Below the pieces are notes generated by a model. That model was not told where the DNA came from and made no database searches. It worked only from the letters and a program-made list of their open reading frames with translations. Below, piece by piece: positions 54,364 to 62,621 of a DNA stretch of 64,000 nt. The position numbers and the translations under genes are program-made. Source of the DNA: Phycisphaerales bacterium (GTDB lineage: Bacteria; Planctomycetota; Phycisphaerae; Phycisphaerales; SM1A02); assembly GCA_029245245.1 (NCBI GenBank), contig JAQWPT010000033.1, positions 299,957-363,956 of the forward strand, written 5' to 3'. Position 1 is the first letter of the stretch. Every line of letters starts with the position of its first letter.

Positions 54364-54390
54364 ATGGTTTCCCTTCATATGGTTTCCCTC
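54361..54390 (-). promoter_or_regulatory. Tandem duplication of ribosome site and start codon
   Basis: Two copies of a 15-base unit (54361-54375 and 54376-54390, one difference in the last base) each carry, on the minus strand, AGGG followed by seven bases and ATG. They give two in-frame starts five codons apart. Either ATG can begin the pentapeptide protein; the inner one at 54363 gives the shorter signal peptide. Confidence 0.7.
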
Positions 54391-54470
54391 TCAAGGCATT
54401 GCCTGCGAACGGCACGTTCACCCACTGTAGAAGATCACCCACTCCTGTAAAGGACTTGTTTCCATGCAGA

Positions 54471-54499
54471 TTGCCCAAGATCACCTAAGGCGATAGAAT
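54471..54499 (+). promoter_or_regulatory. Probable sigma-70-type promoter of the citrate/CoA gene group
   Basis: TTGCCC (54471-54476) and TAGAAT (54494-54499) are separated by exactly 17 bases. The expected start of RNA is near 54506, about 36 bases ahead of the GTG of the SucC-like gene. Confidence 0.5.
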
Positions 54500-54541
54500 C
54501 CGCTTTTTCAACCATTCAGCCCCATTTGAAGAGAACTCGAC

Positions 54542-56080
54542 GTGGCTCGACTGCACGAATACCAAGGCAAGGCACTGCTCAAGCAGCGGGGGATCCATGT
54601 CCCCGACGGCCAGGCCATCACGACACCCCAACAGGCCCACGACGTGGCCGCCGAACTCGGTGGACGCGTCGTCCTGAAGGTCCAGGCCTGGATCACCGGC
54701 CGCAAGGCCCTCGGTGGCGTCCTCTTCGCCGACACCCCCGATGAAGCCAAGGCCCACGCCGAGACGCTGCTGGCCATGCGCTTCGGCAATTTCCCGGTCT
54801 CGGAAGTGCTCGTCGAGCAATGCCTGGACATCGCCCACGAACTGTTCGTGTCCCAGAGCATCGACGACGCAGCCCGCGCCCCGATGCTGCTCCTTGATTG
54901 TGCTGGCGGGTCGGGCATCGAAGATCGTGCCGACAGCGTCGCGCGGCTCGCCGTCTCCGTCAGCGACGGCGTCAACGAAGACGACGTCAAGGCCGTGCTG
55001 GCCGCGTCCGAAATCCCAGCCCAACACCACGGCGCACTCGTCACCGCCATCCAGGCCATCGCCACCACCGCTCGCGAATGCGAAGCCCGTGCCTTCGAGG
55101 TCAACCCATTGGTGGTCCTTGCCGACGGCACGGCGTGCGCCGCCGACTGCCGCGTCACCATCGACGACTACGCCGTCTTCCGGCATCCCGAACTTGGCAT
55201 CGAGATCGCCCGCGAGCTCGATCACCCCGCGACTGAACTGGAACGCATCGCCTATGGCGTCGAGCAGGCCGATCACCGCGGCACCTTCTACTTTGCCCAA
55301 CTGCCCACCGACGGACACGAAGACACCAAGGGTCTGGCCGGCTTCCACGGCGCCGGCGGGGGCGGTTCCATGATGTCCATGGACGCCGTCACCAACGAGG
55401 GCTTCACCCTCGCCAACTTCTGCGACACCTCCGGCAATCCATCTGCGGCCAAGGTCTACCGGGCTGCCCGCATCATCCTGTCGCAGGACGGCCTGACCGG
55501 CTACTTCGGCTCCGGCTCGGGCGTTGCCTCCCAGGAACAGTTCCATTCCGCCTACGGCCTCGCCAAAGCGTTCAATGAGATGAACATGAACCTTCCCGTG
55601 GTCATTCGACTCGGCGGCAACGCCGAAGACCGCGCCGTGGAGATCCTCGAAGACGCCTGCCGCGAACTGCCAGCACACGTCGAGGGCTATCGCAAGGACG
55701 ACACGCCTGCGTTTTGCGGCGGACGGTTCACGGCACTCGTGCAGGAGCGAACCGACACTTCGACCTCGAACGACCTTGCCCGCTCCGTCCCGGACTACGT
55801 CGGCGGCAACGCCGAAGCCTTCCCGATCGAGGGCGGGCATGTCTGGATCGATGTTGAATCCTGCGACACCGAACTGACCGCGAAGATGGCCGACTGGTCA
55901 AGCGGCCTGCTCAAGGATGACGGCACCGGCCGACCGACCCTGGCAGTAGACGAGGAAGAAGTCGCCAAGGCCGACTCCGAGTTCATCGCCTGCGAGATCG
56001 AATGTTTGCGTATTGGCCGCCCCGTGCTCTTTGTCGACCTGCCCATTGCGGGCATCGATACCGATGGGGGGGCAGCCTGA
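54542..56080 (+). CDS. Succinyl-CoA synthetase beta-like ATP-grasp subunit, likely citryl-CoA synthetase/ATP-citrate lyase subunit
   Basis: 512 aa. It opens with LHEYQGKALLKQRGI, as SucC/AclB proteins do, then the ATP-grasp lysine region VVLKVQAWITGRK near 40-55. Metal and phosphate segments EVNPLVVLADG (about 185) and GFHGAGGGGSMMSMDAV follow. The CoA ligase part (about 290-400) includes ANFCDTSGNPSAAKVYRAARIIL. About 110 extra residues at the C-terminus (400-512) are not in SucC. The GTG start is fixed by the promoter spacing and alignment. Its stop overlaps the start of the SucD-like gene (TGATG), and a citryl-CoA lyase follows; this context makes citrate more likely than succinate as the acid. 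A pure succinyl-CoA synthetase is the alternative. Confidence 0.75.
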   Translation: MARLHEYQGKALLKQRGIHVPDGQAITTPQQAHDVAAELGGRVVLKVQAWITGRKALGGVLFADTPDEAKAHAETLLAMRFGNFPVSEVLVEQCLDIAHELFVSQSIDDAARAPMLLLDCAGGSGIEDRADSVARLAVSVSDGVNEDDVKAVLAASEIPAQHHGALVTAIQAIATTARECEARAFEVNPLVVLADGTACAADCRVTIDDYAVFRHPELGIEIARELDHPATELERIAYGVEQADHRGTFYFAQLPTDGHEDTKGLAGFHGAGGGGSMMSMDAVTNEGFTLANFCDTSGNPSAAKVYRAARIILSQDGLTGYFGSGSGVASQEQFHSAYGLAKAFNEMNMNLPVVIRLGGNAEDRAVEILEDACRELPAHVEGYRKDDTPAFCGGRFTALVQERTDTSTSNDLARSVPDYVGGNAEAFPIEGGHVWIDVESCDTELTAKMADWSSGLLKDDGTGRPTLAVDEEEVAKADSEFIACEIECLRIGRPVLFVDLPIAGIDTDGGAA

Positions 56081-57000
56081 TGGCCATCCTGATTGATGAA
56101 ACCAAGAAGGTCATGATCCAGGGCATCACCGGTCGTGAAGGCCGCGCCCGCACCAAGTTGATGCGTGAGTTCGGCACCAACGTCGTCGGTGGCTGCACGC
56201 CCGGCAAGGGCGGACAGGACGTCGAGGGCATTCATGTCCATGACACCGTCGCCGAGGTCGTCGAAGCCAACGGAGGCGTCGACGTCTCCGTGGTGTTCGT
56301 TCCCGCCCGGCTCGTGAAGTCCGCCGCCATCGAGGCCATCGAAGCCGGCGTGAAACTCATCATGCTCGTGCCCGACCGCGTCCCCCTGTGGGATGCCATG
56401 GGCATCGCCGAAGTGGCTGCCGACCACGGCGCCGAGTTCATCGGGCCCAATACGCTCGGCGTCATCTCGCCGGGACGTGCCGTGCCGGGCATGATCGGCG
56501 GCCGGGCAGAGTCGGCTCGCCAATGGTTCAACGAACCAATCCCAGGCCGCACCGTCGGCGTGATCTCCCGCAGCGGCGGCATGTCGTCTTCATGCGGCTA
56601 CTACCTCAGCCGCGCCGGCCTGGGCATCTCGACCATCTGCCACGTGGGTGGCGATTCCGTTCTGGGCCTGACGTTCCCCGAGGTCGCCCTGAAGTTCCAG
56701 GACGATCCTGAGACGGATGCCATCGTGCTCTTTGGCGAGATCGGCGGCTCCATGGAGGAGCGGTTGGCCGATCTCATGGCCGCAGGACGCATCACCAAGC
56801 CGGTTGTTGCCTACATCGGAGGCAAGGCCGCCCGCGAGGGCACCCGCTTCAGCCATGCTGGCGCTATCATCGAGGGCGACCGCGGCACCCATGCCGGCAA
56901 GGTACGAGCCTTGACGCAAGCGGGAGCCGTCGTGGTCGACGGCTTCGGGGATCTGCCCGAGGCTGCACTGGGCGTCTTTGAAAACGCCGCCAGATCCTAG
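56080..57000 (+). CDS. Succinyl-CoA synthetase alpha-like subunit, likely citryl-CoA synthetase subunit
   Basis: 306 aa. The CoA-binding Rossmann part has [10 protein letters not shown] (12-21) and a second glycine-rich segment near 130-165. The phosphohistidine that carries the high-energy phosphate is H259 in [12 protein letters not shown]. The length and order are those of SucD. It overlaps the beta-like gene by one base and is followed 13 bases on by the lyase gene. Together the three are the split form of ATP-citrate lyase, as in the citryl-CoA synthetase/lyase pair of Hydrogenobacter; in longer lineages the lyase is fused to this subunit. Confidence 0.78.
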   Translation: MAILIDETKKVMIQGITGREGRARTKLMREFGTNVVGGCTPGKGGQDVEGIHVHDTVAEVVEANGGVDVSVVFVPARLVKSAAIEAIEAGVKLIMLVPDRVPLWDAMGIAEVAADHGAEFIGPNTLGVISPGRAVPGMIGGRAESARQWFNEPIPGRTVGVISRSGGMSSSCGYYLSRAGLGISTICHVGGDSVLGLTFPEVALKFQDDPETDAIVLFGEIGGSMEERLADLMAAGRITKPVVAYIGGKAAREGTRFSHAGAIIEGDRGTHAGKVRALTQAGAVVVDGFGDLPEAALGVFENAARS

Positions 57001-57013
57001 GAGCCAATCCAAT

Positions 57014-57781
57014 ATGGCCGACACCTGGAACACCGCCGTCACCGAGATCAAGCCCAACAGCGTTCGCGTGCGCGGCTACGACATCGCCGATCTCATGGGA
57101 GCCGCCAACGTGGGGCAGGCCGTGTACCTGATCCTCCGCAGCGAGCTGCCTGACGCCGCGACCGGTGATCTCATGGAAGCGATCATCGTCTCGAGCATCG
57201 ACCACGGCGCCACCCCGCCATCCGTCCTTGCCGCACGAACCGTCGCCTCGACCGGCGCCTCCCTGAGCGCCTCGGTCGCCGCGGGCATCATGTCCATCAA
57301 CGACCACCACGGCGGAGCCATCACCAACTGCGCCGTCCAACTTGGCGAACTCATCGATTCCGCCGGCGATGGTGACCTGGAAGCCGCTGTCGGCGACGTT
57401 CTCGACGCCATGAAGGCCAACGGCCGACGCATGAGCGGGTTCGGTCATCGCATCCACACCGCCGACCCTCGAACTGCTCGACTGTTTGAACTGGCCGAGG
57501 CCGCCGGAGCCTGCGGTCAACACGTCGCAGCCGCCCGAGCCGTGGAGGCGACCTTCGCAGCACGAGGCAAGGCGCTTCCGATCAACGTCGATGGCGCCAT
57601 CGGCGCGATCCTCGCCGACCTCGGATTCGAACCGGAAGTCATGAACGGCCTGTTCATGATCGCCCGGGTTCCCGGCCTCATTGCCCACGTCCGCGAGGAG
57701 CAGGTTCGCATGAAGCCCATGCGACGCATCTCGCCCACCGACCATGCCTACGATGGGCCGGACGCCCGATCCCTGGACTGA
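57014..57781 (+). CDS. Citryl-CoA lyase (small citrate-synthase-like protein)
   Basis: 255 aa, too short for citrate synthase, but equal to the C-terminal lyase domain of ATP-citrate lyase. The catalytic residues are all visible: H64 in SSIDHGATPPS, H145 in SGFGHRIHT and D193 in PINVDGAIG. It splits citryl-CoA into oxaloacetate and acetyl-CoA, or makes it in reverse. The ATG at 57014 is the natural start; an upstream in-frame ATG lies within the previous gene. It follows the SucD-like gene by 13 bases. A related substrate (e.g. methylcitryl-CoA) cannot be excluded. Confidence 0.85.
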   Translation: MADTWNTAVTEIKPNSVRVRGYDIADLMGAANVGQAVYLILRSELPDAATGDLMEAIIVSSIDHGATPPSVLAARTVASTGASLSASVAAGIMSINDHHGGAITNCAVQLGELIDSAGDGDLEAAVGDVLDAMKANGRRMSGFGHRIHTADPRTARLFELAEAAGACGQHVAAARAVEATFAARGKALPINVDGAIGAILADLGFEPEVMNGLFMIARVPGLIAHVREEQVRMKPMRRISPTDHAYDGPDARSLD

Positions 57782-57786
57782 ACTGC

Positions 57787-58356
57787 GTGACGACTCCTCC
57801 CGCCAAGGTGGAACTGCTGACGGCCCGGATGGTCCTTCGTCCGGTCGGCCTCGATGATCTGGACGATTTCCATCGCATCGTCACCTCGCCGGGAGTGCAC
57901 GAGGGCACGCTGACCTTTCCTCAAGAGCCTGACGAAGAGTGGTCCCGAGCCCGACTGGAACGTGTCATGGAGCGGGTCGACAGGCAGGAGTGCTTTTTCG
58001 TGCACGCCCATCTTCGGGATGCCCCGGCCGCAGGCGCCATCGCGAACCTCAGCCTCGACATCGTCGGGGCCCATGCCCGGGGACACCTTGGGTACATGGT
58101 CGACCAGCGACACCGTGGCCAGGGCTACGCAACCGAGATGCTCACCGCCGTCGTCAAACATGCCTTCGACGGGCTCGGCCTCCATCGAGTGTGCGCCAAC
58201 ACCTGGACATGGAACGACGCCTCCTCGAAATTGCTTGCTCGTGTCGGATTTGCACGAGAAGGGCGATCACGCCAACATTACCTCAAGGACGACGAGTACA
58301 TTGATGCCGATGACTGGGGCATGCTTGCCTCCGACCCAAGACCCTGGAAGGACTGA
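57787..58356 (+). CDS. GNAT-family acetyltransferase (RimJ/RimL-like)
   Basis: 189 aa. Begins with LLTARMVLRPVGLDDLDDF, as in ribosomal-protein and small-molecule acetyltransferases. The acetyl-CoA loop is RGQGYATEML (about 110-119), followed by LGLHRVCANT and NDASSKLLARVGF. GTG start, five bases after the lyase stop, and in the same operon. It would use acetyl-CoA; the acceptor is unknown. Confidence 0.9.
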   Translation: MTTPPAKVELLTARMVLRPVGLDDLDDFHRIVTSPGVHEGTLTFPQEPDEEWSRARLERVMERVDRQECFFVHAHLRDAPAAGAIANLSLDIVGAHARGHLGYMVDQRHRGQGYATEMLTAVVKHAFDGLGLHRVCANTWTWNDASSKLLARVGFAREGRSRQHYLKDDEYIDADDWGMLASDPRPWKD

Positions 58357-58360
58357 CACC

Positions 58361-58951
58361 ATGACTGCCACCGCTACCTACGGCGTCGCCGAAATCGCCG
58401 AACTCTTCCCCAACCTCATGGACATCCAGTGCAAGGAACTTCGCTCGAAGGTCGCCGCCACCTGGAACGAGGCCATCACTACCGGTTGCGGCGGCAATGG
58501 CTGGACGTTTGATGAACTGCGAGCCGTGAAGTTCACGCTGCTGGCCGGTGACATTGAGATGACCTTCATCGAGCACCTCAACTCCTGCGTTCGCCAGTGC
58601 ATCGTCATCGCCGACGTGCTCGAGACCGCCTTCACCTGCGACATCCCGATCAACCGCGACGTCCTGATCGCCGGCGCTCTGCTCGCCGACTGCGGCAAGC
58701 CGCTCGAGTTCGACAAGGACGCGTCAGGCAACGTCATCAAGGGAACCTTCGGCGAAGCGCTTCGCCATCCCTTCAGCGGGGTCGCCATGGCCTACAAGCA
58801 CGACGTGCCTGCCGAGGTCATGCACATGATCGCGACCCACAGCCACGAGGGCGAGAAGGTCGAGCGGAGCATCGAGTCGATCATCTTCCACCATGCCGAC
58901 TTCGTGGACTTCGACATCGCCAAGTACCTCGGCCGCCGCGCCGGCAACTGA
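58361..58951 (+). CDS. HD-domain-like protein with altered metal site
   Basis: 196 aa. The helical fold and the order of motifs follow HD-superfamily phosphohydrolases: EHLNSC (about 67), ALLADCGKPLEF (about 106), HPFSGVAMAYKH (about 132), THSHEG (about 156) and HHADFVDFD near the end. In the second motif the usual HD-x-GK reads AD-x-GK, so the metal-binding His is lost while the Asp stays. Five bases after the GNAT gene, the start is an ATG. The function is unknown; a nucleotide hydrolase or a non-catalytic sensor is possible. Confidence 0.72.
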   Translation: MTATATYGVAEIAELFPNLMDIQCKELRSKVAATWNEAITTGCGGNGWTFDELRAVKFTLLAGDIEMTFIEHLNSCVRQCIVIADVLETAFTCDIPINRDVLIAGALLADCGKPLEFDKDASGNVIKGTFGEALRHPFSGVAMAYKHDVPAEVMHMIATHSHEGEKVERSIESIIFHHADFVDFDIAKYLGRRAGN

Positions 58952-58957
58952 ACTCTG

Positions 58958-59959
58958 ATGGACTCAAGCAACCAGAATCCAACTGGCAAGCCCGTTCGTG
59001 CGAAGCTTGGGCGTGACCCACTGGGTTGGCCGCAACCGGACGTTCCAGGCTGGATCCAGGCGTTGCCCATGCCCCATGCCATGAAGGACCGGCAGTCGAT
59101 GCTGGGACTCGTCATCCTGTTCGCCTGCATCGTCATCGGCGTAGGCGCCCTGATCATTCTGCCCATCGCCATCCGCGGGTGGGGGAACATCAGGACCTTC
59201 GAGATCGTACTCAGCGGTTTCCTCCTGCTGATCCTGCTGTCACTGGTCGTGTCCTATCTCTCCGAGATACGGCGCGAGCGTCGCTTCATGCGCAGTCGAC
59301 TTCGCAAGACCACCTGGGCTCCATGGCTGCGAGCACTCCATGATGCACGCATCCCGTTCACGCGTTGCTCGGCCCGGAAGGCCGACAAGGCATGTGCTCG
59401 ACTGCAGGATGCTCTTGATGCCGAAGGCCTGGAACTGCCACGCACCTTTGCTGACCTTCGCCTTGCCATCGAACTCGATCGCATCCCGCTGGTCGATGCG
59501 TTCCTGGAGCCCGAGAAGGTCATTCCAGGTTCCCGGGTCGACCGTCGACGGGGACGCAACTCGCTCATCATCGGCGCCGTTCTGCTCACCGGGGGACTCC
59601 TCCTTGACGCTGACGTGTGCATTGTCATCGGCATCTTCATGATCGTGCTTCCGCTGCTGAGCCTGCAGGTGATTCGACGAATGACCCCGGACATTCGCTT
59701 TGGATTCAGGACGTCCATCGCCGGGCAAGGTTTTCTCCATGTCAACGACTCCCTCTGCTTCACCAGCACCAATGGAACCTGCCTCGTCCGCGGCATCGGA
59801 CCGGCTCGCAACACCGACGCAGCCGTCGAAGCCTGGTTTCTCTGCCCAGGCGGCATGCGGATGCTGACGTTCCCCTCCGTGCACGACCCACACTTCGTCG
59901 CGCTCTGGCAGCGATGGAATCACTCCGACCCCCGACCTGAACTGGCCGGTGCCATCTGA
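58958..59959 (+). CDS. Membrane protein of unknown function
   Basis: 333 aa. Two hydrophobic segments at about 48-70 and 80-98, then a soluble helical part (110-195) and two more (about 207-221 and 223-240), then a soluble C-terminal domain. No motif recognised. It lies seven bases after the HD-like gene in the same direction and 23 bases before another membrane protein. Confidence 0.68.
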   Translation: MDSSNQNPTGKPVRAKLGRDPLGWPQPDVPGWIQALPMPHAMKDRQSMLGLVILFACIVIGVGALIILPIAIRGWGNIRTFEIVLSGFLLLILLSLVVSYLSEIRRERRFMRSRLRKTTWAPWLRALHDARIPFTRCSARKADKACARLQDALDAEGLELPRTFADLRLAIELDRIPLVDAFLEPEKVIPGSRVDRRRGRNSLIIGAVLLTGGLLLDADVCIVIGIFMIVLPLLSLQVIRRMTPDIRFGFRTSIAGQGFLHVNDSLCFTSTNGTCLVRGIGPARNTDAAVEAWFLCPGGMRMLTFPSVHDPHFVALWQRWNHSDPRPELAGAI

Positions 59960-59982
59960 TCCCCGCTGGTAGACTTCACCAC

Positions 59983-60561
59983 ATGCCCGACCAACCGGTA
60001 CCACGCAAGCGACCGACCCGGTGGTGGTACTGGTGGCCGTTCCTGCTCGGCCCCGCCGCCATCCTCGCCTGCTACCTGTCCTTTCCCGAGGACTACACGC
60101 GTGAACTCTACAAGCCGTTCCTGGAGAAACTCGCCCTCGTGCTCGCGAGTTCGGCCCTGGGACTCGGCATCATCCGGCTCGCCTGGCAGCGACTGGAATA
60201 CCACCTGCTGCTGACCCTGCTGTCCGGAGCCGTGCTCCTGCGAGAGATCCACTGGGACTGGACAACCACCTTCGTCTACGCCGCCGTGGTCATCCTGGCG
60301 GCCTGGGGCTGGTGCTGGCGACGGCGAATCGACCGCTTCCTTGATCCGAATCCCTCGGCCCGATGCTGGCTTGTCGCCACGGCGTTCACCTACGTCCTCT
60401 CTCAGGCCCTCGCCCGCCGCGTCTTCCGGGATGTCCTGCCCGAGGAAGACCGCTACTTCGGTGATATCGAGGAACTCATGGAGAACCTGGCCCACGCCAT
60501 GCTCATCATGTCGATCCTGGTGGGGTCATGGAGACGCATTCCACGTGGTTCTTCCTCCTGA
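59983..60561 (+). CDS. Small membrane protein of unknown function
   Basis: 192 aa with about five hydrophobic segments (14-30, 42-62, 72-86, 88-108, 122-142) and a polar tail containing FGDIEELMENLAHAMLI. ATG start. It ends 20 bases ahead of the aconitase-family gene and probably belongs to the same transcript. No motif recognised. Confidence 0.65.
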   Translation: MPDQPVPRKRPTRWWYWWPFLLGPAAILACYLSFPEDYTRELYKPFLEKLALVLASSALGLGIIRLAWQRLEYHLLLTLLSGAVLLREIHWDWTTTFVYAAVVILAAWGWCWRRRIDRFLDPNPSARCWLVATAFTYVLSQALARRVFRDVLPEEDRYFGDIEELMENLAHAMLIMSILVGSWRRIPRGSSS

Positions 60562-60580
60562 GCCGCTATCCTGTTTCGCC

Positions 60581-62500
60581 ATGGCACAGACACTCGTTGA
60601 ACAGATCGCAACCAGACACAGCGGCGGCACCCCCGTATTCGCCGGTGATTTCATCCGCATCCGTCCCAAGCACATCATGACCCACGACAACACGTCGGCG
60701 GTCATGAAGAAATTCAAGTCCATCGGAGCTGAGCGGGTCCACGATCCCAGCCAACCGGTCTACGCGATCGATCATGACATCCAGAACCTCAGCCCCGAGA
60801 ACCTGGGCAAGTACGCGAGCATCGAGAAGTTCGCCAACGAGCAGGGCGTCGACTTCTACCCGGCCGGCACCGGCATCAGCCACCAGGTCATGATCGAGCG
60901 GGGGTATGTCACGCCCGGCTCCATGGTCGTCGGATCGGACTCGCACTCGAACATCTACGGAGCCATTGCCGCCCTGGGAACCCCCGTCGTCCGTACCGAT
61001 GCAGCTGCGATCTGGGCCACTGGCGAAACCTGGTGGCAGGTGCCGCAGATCGCCCGCGTTGAACTCACCGGCCGACTGCAGCCGGGCGTCGTGGGCAAGG
61101 ATGTCATCATCGCCTTGTGCGGTCTCTTCAATAACGACGAGGTCCTGAACCATGCCGTCGAGTTCACCGGAGATGGGATCGACTGCCTGAGCATGGACCA
61201 GCGCATGTCCGTTGCCAACATGACCACCGAGTGGGGGGCACTCGCCGGCGTCTTCCCGTTCGACACGGTGCTTCGGGACTGGCTTGTGGCCCGGGCGACC
61301 TGGCTCACCCAGCGCGGTACTCCACGCTACTCGGTCGAAGAGGTCGAACAGTGGTTCCAGCAGCGGCTCGAGACCCAGGACGGATCCCACTACGCCGTGG
61401 ATCTGTCGCTCGACCTCTCCACCGTGATCCCGCACGTCTCCGGTCCGGATCACGTCAAGGTGATGCATGCCCTGCCCGACATCGAGGCTGAGCATGTCGC
61501 CGTCCAGAAGGCGTACCTGCTCTCGTGCGTGAACGCCCGGCTCGAGGACATCGCCGAGGCCGCCGCCGTGGTCGATGGCAAGCATGTCGCCGACGGCGTC
61601 GACTTCTACGTGGCCGCCGCCAGTTCAAGCGTTCAGGAGCAGGCTGAGGAAGCCGGCTACTGGTCGACCCTGGGAGACGCGGGGGCCCAGTTCCTTCCCC
61701 CCGGCTGCGGCACCTGCATCGGCCTTGGAGCCGGCACGCTTGAACCGGGCGAGGTCGGCATCAGCGCCACCAATCGCAACTTCAAGGGCCGGATGGGATC
61801 GCGCGACGCCAAGGCGTACCTTGGCTCGCCGGCCGTCGTAGCCGCCTCCGCGCTGGCGGGCTACATCACATCTCCAACGAAGTTCAAATCCATCGAAGCC
61901 ACCCACAGCACGACCGTGCACGGCCCCAGGGCAGCCGGTGGGGGAGAAACCTCGATCGTCGATGGATTCCCACGGTCCATCTCCGGCCGTGCACTCTGGC
62001 TTGACATCGATAACCTCAACACCGACGGCATCTACGCCGGGGGCCTGACCTATCGCGACGACGTCACCGACGAGGAAATGGCCGCCGCCGCAATGGGCAA
62101 CTACGACCCCGGGTTCGACGGCATCGCCGAAGCGGGCGACATCATCGTCGCCGGTCGCAACTTCGGAACCGGATCCTCGCGTGAGCAGGCCGCGACCTGC
62201 CTGCTGATGCGCCGAATCCCCTGCGTGATCGCAGCCTCATTCAGCGAGACGTACAAGCGCAATGCGATCAACAACGGGTTCCTCGTCATCGACTGCCCGA
62301 ACCTCGTCGAGCATCTCCGCTCGTCGCAGACCGGCAACGACGCAGCCACGCTCCCGCTGGGACAGCTGGACATCGACTTCACCACCTCCACCATCCTGTT
62401 CGACGGCCGGGAGTTCACCTTCCCGCCGATGGGCCCCGTGCCGCAGGAGGTCATCGCCGCCGGCGGGGCGGAGAACATCGTCAAGGCCCGCATCGGCTGA
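60581..62500 (+). CDS. Aconitase-superfamily hydratase of fungal homoaconitase (Lys4) type
   Basis: 639 aa with the large and small domains fused. The [4Fe-4S] cysteines are C316 (SCVN), C376 and C379 (CGTCIG). Segments GDFIRIRPKHIMTHDNTS, AIWATGETWWQVPQI, GKDVIIALCGLFNNDEVLNHA and NMTTEWGALAG match fungal mitochondrial homoaconitase closely, and the small domain LDIDNLNTDGIYAGGLTYRDD does too; NFGTGSSREQA is the substrate-contact loop. ATG at 60581. It may hydrate homoaconitate (alpha-aminoadipate lysine pathway) or, given the neighbouring citrate genes, interconvert citrate and isocitrate; sequence alone does not decide. Confidence 0.83.
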   Translation: MAQTLVEQIATRHSGGTPVFAGDFIRIRPKHIMTHDNTSAVMKKFKSIGAERVHDPSQPVYAIDHDIQNLSPENLGKYASIEKFANEQGVDFYPAGTGISHQVMIERGYVTPGSMVVGSDSHSNIYGAIAALGTPVVRTDAAAIWATGETWWQVPQIARVELTGRLQPGVVGKDVIIALCGLFNNDEVLNHAVEFTGDGIDCLSMDQRMSVANMTTEWGALAGVFPFDTVLRDWLVARATWLTQRGTPRYSVEEVEQWFQQRLETQDGSHYAVDLSLDLSTVIPHVSGPDHVKVMHALPDIEAEHVAVQKAYLLSCVNARLEDIAEAAAVVDGKHVADGVDFYVAAASSSVQEQAEEAGYWSTLGDAGAQFLPPGCGTCIGLGAGTLEPGEVGISATNRNFKGRMGSRDAKAYLGSPAVVAASALAGYITSPTKFKSIEATHSTTVHGPRAAGGGETSIVDGFPRSISGRALWLDIDNLNTDGIYAGGLTYRDDVTDEEMAAAAMGNYDPGFDGIAEAGDIIVAGRNFGTGSSREQAATCLLMRRIPCVIAASFSETYKRNAINNGFLVIDCPNLVEHLRSSQTGNDAATLPLGQLDIDFTTSTILFDGREFTFPPMGPVPQEVIAAGGAENIVKARIG

Positions 62501-62532
62501 GCGAACGCCACCTGGCTGAAATCACCTCTCCT

Positions 62533-62568
62533 ACACCCTCCACGGGATCGCCATCCCGGGGTGTTTTT
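62533..62568 (+). terminator. Rho-independent terminator after the aconitase gene
   Basis: A hairpin ACACC...CGGGAT/ATCCCG...GGGTGT with a four-base loop and a small bulge is followed by TTTTT. It lies 33 bases after the stop, so the dehydrogenase gene probably has its own promoter (possible -10 TACAAT at 62571). Confidence 0.75.
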
Positions 62569-62621
62569 ACTACAATCGCCGTTTTCACCCATTCACCGGA
62601 CCCCCATGGAGCCCTCAAGAG

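Noticed and set aside
54485..55840. A 451-codon minus-strand open frame opposite the SucC-like gene
   Set aside because: It mirrors a clear ATP-grasp gene in a high-GC region, where antisense frames stay open by chance; no recognisable motif and no start signal.
56002..56079. Upstream start extending the SucD-like protein by 26 residues
   Set aside because: It would overlap the SucC-like gene by 79 bases; the ATG at 56080 overlaps the stop in the usual coupled form and begins the conserved sequence.
54542..57000. Plain succinyl-CoA synthetase (sucCD)
   Set aside because: Not excluded, but set aside as main call because of the adjoining citryl-CoA lyase, the long C-terminal extension and the changed segments near the active site.
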